The notes beneath the pieces are model-generated. The model did no database searches. It saw only the letters and a list, made by a program, of their open reading frames with translations, and had not been told where the DNA came from. Shown piece by piece: positions 61,843-64,000 of a stretch of DNA of 64,000 bases (positions are counted from its first letter, which is position 1; the number at the start of each line of letters is the position of its first letter). The translations under genes were made by a program, and so were the position numbers. Location of the stretch: positions 288,905-352,904 of the forward strand of contig CANMRV010000006.1 in NCBI GenBank assembly GCA_947500435.1. The letters are read 5' to 3'. Source of the DNA: an uncultured Flavobacteriaceae bacterium (lineage in GTDB: Bacteria; Bacteroidota; Bacteroidia; Flavobacteriales; Flavobacteriaceae).

Positions 61843-62796
61843 ATGAATGCTTTTCAACCAACGAGGTTCCCCCAGAACATCTTAGGTAAAATACTTTTGT
61901 ATTTTATGTTGATGGCTACTTTTATGGTTTCTTCACAAACTACCTTTACTGAAAGTGCAGCTTCATATAATTTAAACATTAGTGGGAACAAAGATGGAGG
62001 ACACGCATGGTCCGACTTTAATGGCGATGGTCTGTTAGACGTTCTGGTATTGGAAAATACCGGGGGCAAAAGCTATTTGATGCAGCAGGGGCCAATCGGG
62101 ACCTTTACAAATGTGCAAGCAACACTCGCACCAGGGATGTTAAACGACCCAGCAGAAAGGCAGGCGGTTTGGGGTGATTTGAATAGTGATGGTAGACCAG
62201 ATTTCATGATCGGATCACACGGTAATAGCTCTTCCAACGTCGCCCTTCAAATTTTTCTGCAAAATAATTCGGGAACTTTCGGTGACGGAATAGGTGGTAC
62301 TGCTCCAATTACTGTGGGTCGAAGTGGCTATACCATAAACATAACCCTATAAATGTTGAAGGAGCAGGCTTCTTCGATTTCGAGGGAGATGGGGATTTGG
62401 ACATTTTTTTCGATAGTCATGCATTTGGAATAGAACTCCTAAGAAATAATTATATAGACCATGTGACACATACTGTAGTTAATCCTGCACCAGGTGCCTT
62501 GTTTACCCATATTACCCCTGGTAATGGTTCGGGAGTGGTTAAATACGGACTTAGTCAAGATGCCACTGATGGGGATTTTGGCTCTGCCGCCGACGTTAAT
62601 GATGATGGATGGGTTGATATATTTATGCGAAAACGGGATGAGAATGATTTCTTTTTAAATCAGGGCGGGACATTTATGAACGGAGCAGATCTTGCACAGG
62701 CCGATAATGGTAACAAAGGTGGAAATGGACTATGGGACTTGGATAACTTCGGTAATCACGAATCGAAGAATCACATACAGGGTTAAAAAGAACTAA
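61843..62796 (+). pseudogene. Decayed FG-GAP (VCBS-type) secreted protein with NRRITYR tail
   Basis: The signal-peptide start (MNAFQPTRFPQNILGKIL) is followed by FG-GAP repeats such as WSDFNGDGLLDVLVLEN and WGDLNSDGRPDFMIGSH. The frame stops at 62352. The same protein goes on one frame over: HNPINVEGAGFFDFEGDGDL from 62340, with ADVNDDGWVDIFM. That frame reaches GLWDLDN (about 62745) and then, in the first frame again, VITNRRITYRVKKN at 62752-62793 with stop 62794-62796. So at least two disruptions occurred and the FG-GAP array appears cut short right before the tail. Integrin-like beta propellers usually have seven repeats; only about four remain. Confidence 0.75.
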
Positions 62797-63263
62797 ATTT
62801 TTGCTGATTAGTGTTCCTTTTTAAACTGATCATTTAACTGATTTTTCCTACGTAAAATCGTTCCGAACTTACTGATATACAATGCCTAATCGACCAATGA
62901 AACAAACAAAAACCTCAACTTTTAAGACCTATACAATGCATTTTAACAGTTACACAACATTTATTTTTCAATGCCCGTCTTAAGGTTAATTTTGTAAAGT
63001 GTAATTAAACCATTCAACCAAATGTGGTTTAAACGCAACCCAAAGCATGAATAACTTAACCGAACTCAACCAAGGTTTTCAACCAGAAAACAAAATGGCA
63101 TTTAGAATGCAATGGCATTCTCTTCACCATGGTAAATGTTCTTTGCCGAACATAACTTCCGTTAACTATTCAGCTTAGTAAATTTTCGGTATAGCCTTCA
63201 GGGTCGTATTGAGATATAACAATGCATAAAAATAAGTAGACAATACAATTTCAAAGTAAAGTA
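62797..63263. other. 467-nt intergenic region before the repeat protein
   Basis: Contains CACAACAT (62953-62960), also found upstream of the three preceding surface genes, and AGGTTAATTTTG with a TAATTTTG -7-like element (about 62993-63000). A 43-codon frame at 63047-63178 has no recognisable features. No terminator-like hairpin is obvious after the pseudogene. Confidence 0.4.
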
Positions 63264-64000
63264 ATGGTCATGAAGAAAATAATTGTAGTACTAACTTTTC
63301 TAATTTCAGGTTTGGCAATTGCCCAAACAACGGTCACATTAGAAGATCAATGTAATTGTGAGGTTCTAAGCGGAACTGCAGTTACAACTCCGGGCATGGT
63401 AGCTCCAGCGGGAGCAGATACAGGTGATATCTATGTAAATACCAATACAGGAACAATCTATTTTTGGGACGGTGATTCTTGGGAGCTGACCTCTTCTGAT
63501 GATCAACAATTGCAAAACTTTACTTTTGATTCTTTGACTAACCTTCTTTCACTTGAAATTGAAAATGGAAATATCGTTACAGTAGATTTATCTTCTCTTG
63601 ACCAAACTGCAGCTGATGTTTCATATGACAATACGACTTCTTTGTTAACAGCAACAACTGTTCAGGATGCGATCGACGAGATCAATGCAGCGGCTGGAAC
63701 GGTAGCCTTGGTCGATAATGGCGATGGAACATACGATTTCACGGATGCGGCCGGAACCACTACGGTAATTACGGATACCTCTATTTCTACCTTATCGACT
63801 CCCGTAAACGGAGTATATACCTATACCGATGAGGCCGGGAACGTACAGACGATCGATACGAACGCGAGTTCGAACCCATATGACAATACCACATCCGGGC
63901 TTACCGCCACGGACGTACAAGCGGCGATCGACGAGATCAATGCAGCGGCTGGAACGGTAGCCTTGGTCGATAATGGCGATGGAACATACGATTTCACGGA
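63264..64000 (+). CDS. Secreted repeat protein, start only (cut by right window edge)
   Basis: Opens MVMKKIIVVLTFLISGLAIAQ, a signal peptide; the second ATG (63270) is the more natural start. An N-terminal part (about 22-130) contains GADTGDIYVNTNTGTIYFWDG, as seen in flavobacterial and phage-tail-like repeat proteins. From about residue 135 an 85-residue unit begins: AIDEINAAAGTVALVDNGDGTYDFTDAAG, then VNGVYTYTDEAGNVQTIDTN and SNPYDNTTSGLTATDVQ, before the second copy starts. Since the window ends inside repeat two, total length and C-terminus are unknown. Probably a large adhesin-like protein. Confidence 0.82.
   Translation, partial: MVMKKIIVVLTFLISGLAIAQTTVTLEDQCNCEVLSGTAVTTPGMVAPAGADTGDIYVNTNTGTIYFWDGDSWELTSSDDQQLQNFTFDSLTNLLSLEIENGNIVTVDLSSLDQTAADVSYDNTTSLLTATTVQDAIDEINAAAGTVALVDNGDGTYDFTDAAGTTTVITDTSISTLSTPVNGVYTYTDEAGNVQTIDTNASSNPYDNTTSGLTATDVQAAIDEINAAAGTVALVDNGDGTYDFT
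63669..64000 (+). repeat. 255-bp tandem repeat unit, identical where both copies are visible
   Basis: 63669-63745 and 63924-64000 are identical over all 77 visible bases; the offset is 255 nt, exactly 85 codons. The unit is visibly richer in G and C (GCGGCCGG, ACGGATGC) than the flanking coding sequence. Identity at third positions implies recent copying or gene conversion. Confidence 0.9.

Noticed and set aside
63047..63178. 43-codon plus-strand frame before the repeat protein
   Set aside because: No signal peptide, domain or ribosome binding site; mixed composition; likely chance in a long 5' region.

Overview
This 64 kb window comes from an AT-rich member of the Flavobacteriaceae (Bacteroidota), probably from the marine Maribacter/Zobellia/Arenibacter side; the genus is a guess. 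The evidence is consistent: promoters of the TTG-N18-20-TAnnTTTG type, almost no Shine-Dalgarno sequences except one very strong one at rpsU, type IX secretion (T9SS) proteins, a bTHX ribosomal protein gene, PorP/SprF and OmpA-family partners, and flavobacterial families such as DUF2851 and DUF3467.

Layout. 1-7.9 kb: a frameshifted PAS sensor gene cut by the left edge, then coaD and ddl (minus) facing a PASTA protein, an RluD-like pseudouridine synthase, an M23 lipoprotein, yaaA, a small lipoprotein, the tiny bTHX gene, a TPR membrane protein and a uracil-DNA-glycosylase-like protein. 8-14.8 kb: phosphoenolpyruvate carboxylase, an orphan TonB-plug protein, a carboxypeptidase-regulatory-domain protein, a secreted protein and an M20 peptidase. 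14.8-21.4 kb: a complete tryptophan operon on the minus strand, trpE-G-D-C-F-B-A, preceded by an 18-residue leader peptide with three consecutive Trp codons and an intrinsic terminator, which together form an attenuator. 21.4-31.9 kb: YceI with a MarR regulator, rhodanese, redoxin, DUF2851, PspC, a potassium channel, an alanine/sodium symporter, a frameshifted ComEA-like gene, an acyl-CoA dehydrogenase, rpsU, xerC and hpf.

31.9-45.7 kb is the core expression block: tRNA-Thr, tRNA-Tyr, tRNA-Gly, tRNA-Thr, tuf, tRNA-Trp, secE, nusG, rplK, rplA, rplJ, rplL, rpoB, rpoC, then a DUF3467 gene, with prfC facing it. A long hairpin separates rplL from rpoB.

47.7-64 kb is a surface/secretion island on the plus strand: a calcium-binding-type repeat protein with a T9SS type B C-terminal domain, PorP/SprF, an OmpA-family peptidoglycan-binding protein, two giant secreted proteins with Calx-beta and other adhesion-like domains, a decayed FG-GAP protein, and the start of a repeat protein whose 255-bp units look recently copied. 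The two giant proteins and the decayed gene end in the same peptide, (V/I)ITNRRITYR(V/A)KKN, written with different codons. This tail, attached to otherwise unrelated proteins, is the best candidate for an undescribed C-terminal signal in the window. Three reading frames (PAS, ComEA-like, FG-GAP) are broken by one- or two-base changes; read-level checking would tell decay from sequencing error.
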